Assembly (NCBI GenBank): GCA_002707085.1
Contig: PALY01000124.1
Coordinates: forward strand, 1-14,550
DNA: 14,550 bases
Source: Deltaproteobacteria bacterium
Lineage (GTDB): Bacteria; Myxococcota_A; UBA796
Direction: 5' to 3'
The translations under genes and the position numbers were made by a program. This document shows positions 13,622 through 14,550 of the stretch, piece after piece (within the stretch, counting starts at the first letter, position 1; each line of letters begins with the position of its first letter). The notes below the pieces were generated by a model. The model had not been told where the DNA came from. It saw nothing but the letters and a program-made list of their open reading frames with translations, and made no database searches.

Positions 13622-14550
13622 TGCATAGAGGGTGGCTTCTTGGTGTTGTCTTGTTTGGGTGTACGGAAAACCAATTGGGCAAAATTACCGAACCCAGTGT
13701 AGGGAATGACTCGGGTTCTCCTTCAGTCGATGACACAGCAGAACCCTCGGACGGTGAAACCGGGACGCCGGATCCGCCCGACGATACGGGTTCGCCACCT
13801 CCTGTGGATACAGGAACTCCCGGCGACGATACAGGCGCCAGCCCTTCAGACGACACAGGAGCCAGTTCTTCGGATGATACTTCTGAGCCTGTGACCACTC
13901 CTGAAGTCTTGTCGCTCTCGCTTCGACCCGATCCGGTGTATACAAACGATCGTTTGACGGCAGAAGCGGTCATGAGTGATGGGGCGGAGATTGTATGGTC
14001 ATGGTCTGTCGAGGGTGTGAGTGTCGGCGAGACGACTTCTGAATTGAATGGGCGCATTTGGTTCGACAAGAACCAAGAGGTCACGGTCACAGCGACACCG
14101 GTGGATGGTGCTACAACGGGGCTGGCCGTAAGCGCAAACATTACGGTGTCCAACAGCATTCCAGGCGCGCCCGTGGTTGCCATTCGCCCAGCGACCCCTG
14201 TTGCGGGTGAGGATGCGCTCCGTTGTGTCATCGATAGTCATTCGAGCGACGATGATGGTGACATCATTTCATACACTGCATCGTGGACGGTTGATGGGGC
14301 ATCACACGAGACAGGACTCTCCACCACTTCCTTTAGCGCTGATACGGTAGATGCCTCTCAAACGTCGGCGGGTGAGGTTTGGGTCTGTACGGTTACACCC
14401 AGCGATGGAGAGGCCTTTGGGCCTACCGATTCTGCTGCGGTCACCATCTCTGGCCCAACAGTCGCTACCTGTTCGGATGATTTGGCGGACTTGTCTGCTC
14501 CGGCTGTGATTGGCAGTGGATACCCAACCTATGGCAACTGGGTTGCTGAC
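13621..14550 (+). CDS. Partial lipoprotein with Asp/Thr/Pro linker and PKD/Ig-like domains
   Basis: The frame is open from 13621 to the right edge (310 residues, no stop), so the 3' end is missing. The signal peptide MHRGWLLGVVLFGC ends in a lipobox at Cys14. Residues about 25-90 are a disordered Asp/Thr/Gly/Pro/Ser linker with repeated DDTG motifs. Residues about 92-155 form one Ig/PKD-like domain (LRPDPVYTNDRL...VWSWSVEG). Residues 156-278 hold another with the signature DDDGDIISYTASWTVDG (210-226) and GEVWVCTVTPSDG (251-263), typical of extracellular repeat proteins. A new Cys-containing region starts near 284. AAGGG at 13611-13615 lies 5 bases before ATG 13621; an ATG at 13618 is also in frame. 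The start overlaps the stop of the phosphodiesterase-like gene, suggesting translational coupling. A surface adhesion or structural role is likely; a C-terminal catalytic domain cannot be excluded. Confidence 0.82.
   Translation, partial: MHRGWLLGVVLFGCTENQLGKITEPSVGNDSGSPSVDDTAEPSDGETGTPDPPDDTGSPPPVDTGTPGDDTGASPSDDTGASSSDDTSEPVTTPEVLSLSLRPDPVYTNDRLTAEAVMSDGAEIVWSWSVEGVSVGETTSELNGRIWFDKNQEVTVTATPVDGATTGLAVSANITVSNSIPGAPVVAIRPATPVAGEDALRCVIDSHSSDDDGDIISYTASWTVDGASHETGLSTTSFSADTVDASQTSAGEVWVCTVTPSDGEAFGPTDSAAVTISGPTVATCSDDLADLSAPAVIGSGYPTYGNWVAD

Overview
The window looks like chromosomal DNA of a diderm bacterium of moderate GC, most plausibly a member of Myxococcota or a related former-deltaproteobacterial lineage. 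That is inferred from style, not from a marker gene: several predicted lipoproteins have a lipobox cysteine followed by Asp-Ala, Asp-Ser or Asp-Thr-Gly linkers, and there are PKD/Ig-like surface domains, a sulfatase-TPR fusion and degenerate PilZ proteins. No rRNA, tRNA, CRISPR array, transposase or integrase was seen, and no stretch over 300 bases lacks a gene.

Layout. 1-236: a small Ala/Pro/Glu-rich reading frame on the minus strand, of uncertain reality. 351-1769: a Tat-type, lipobox-bearing PhoX (DUF839) phosphatase, followed by a candidate intrinsic terminator. 1902-5042 (+): a tight three-gene unit of a single-pass membrane protein, an unrecognised 599-residue protein, and a double-hotdog MaoC-like hydratase whose start overlaps the stop of the 599-residue gene (ATGA). 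5093-6893 (-): glyoxalase II (gloB-like), preceded by a lipoprotein of unknown function with an EF-hand-like loop and an EExxH motif. 6968-7729 (+): a YhhQ/VUT-family queuosine-precursor transporter. 7749-8444 (-): a tandem PilZ-like protein. 8555-9076 (+): an RmlC-type dTDP-sugar epimerase using a GTG start. 9171-9983 (+): a lipoprotein with a (GATGCG)n-encoded Asp-Ala tract.

9987-11855 (-) is a sulfatase-fold/TPR lipoprotein with a damaged metal site. It diverges across about 110 bases from 11966-13621 (+), a second alkaline-phosphatase-superfamily lipoprotein (phosphodiesterase type). The latter is translationally coupled to a PKD/Ig-like lipoprotein (13621 onward) that runs off the right edge.

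How the genes fit together: the right third is an envelope or surface-lipoprotein region. Counting PhoX, it holds three predicted extracytoplasmic phospho/sulfo-ester hydrolase-like proteins, which may point to nutrient scavenging or envelope remodelling (inference). The least explained part is the 1902-5042 unit, where a recognisable acyl-CoA hydratase-like enzyme is coupled to a large protein I cannot assign.
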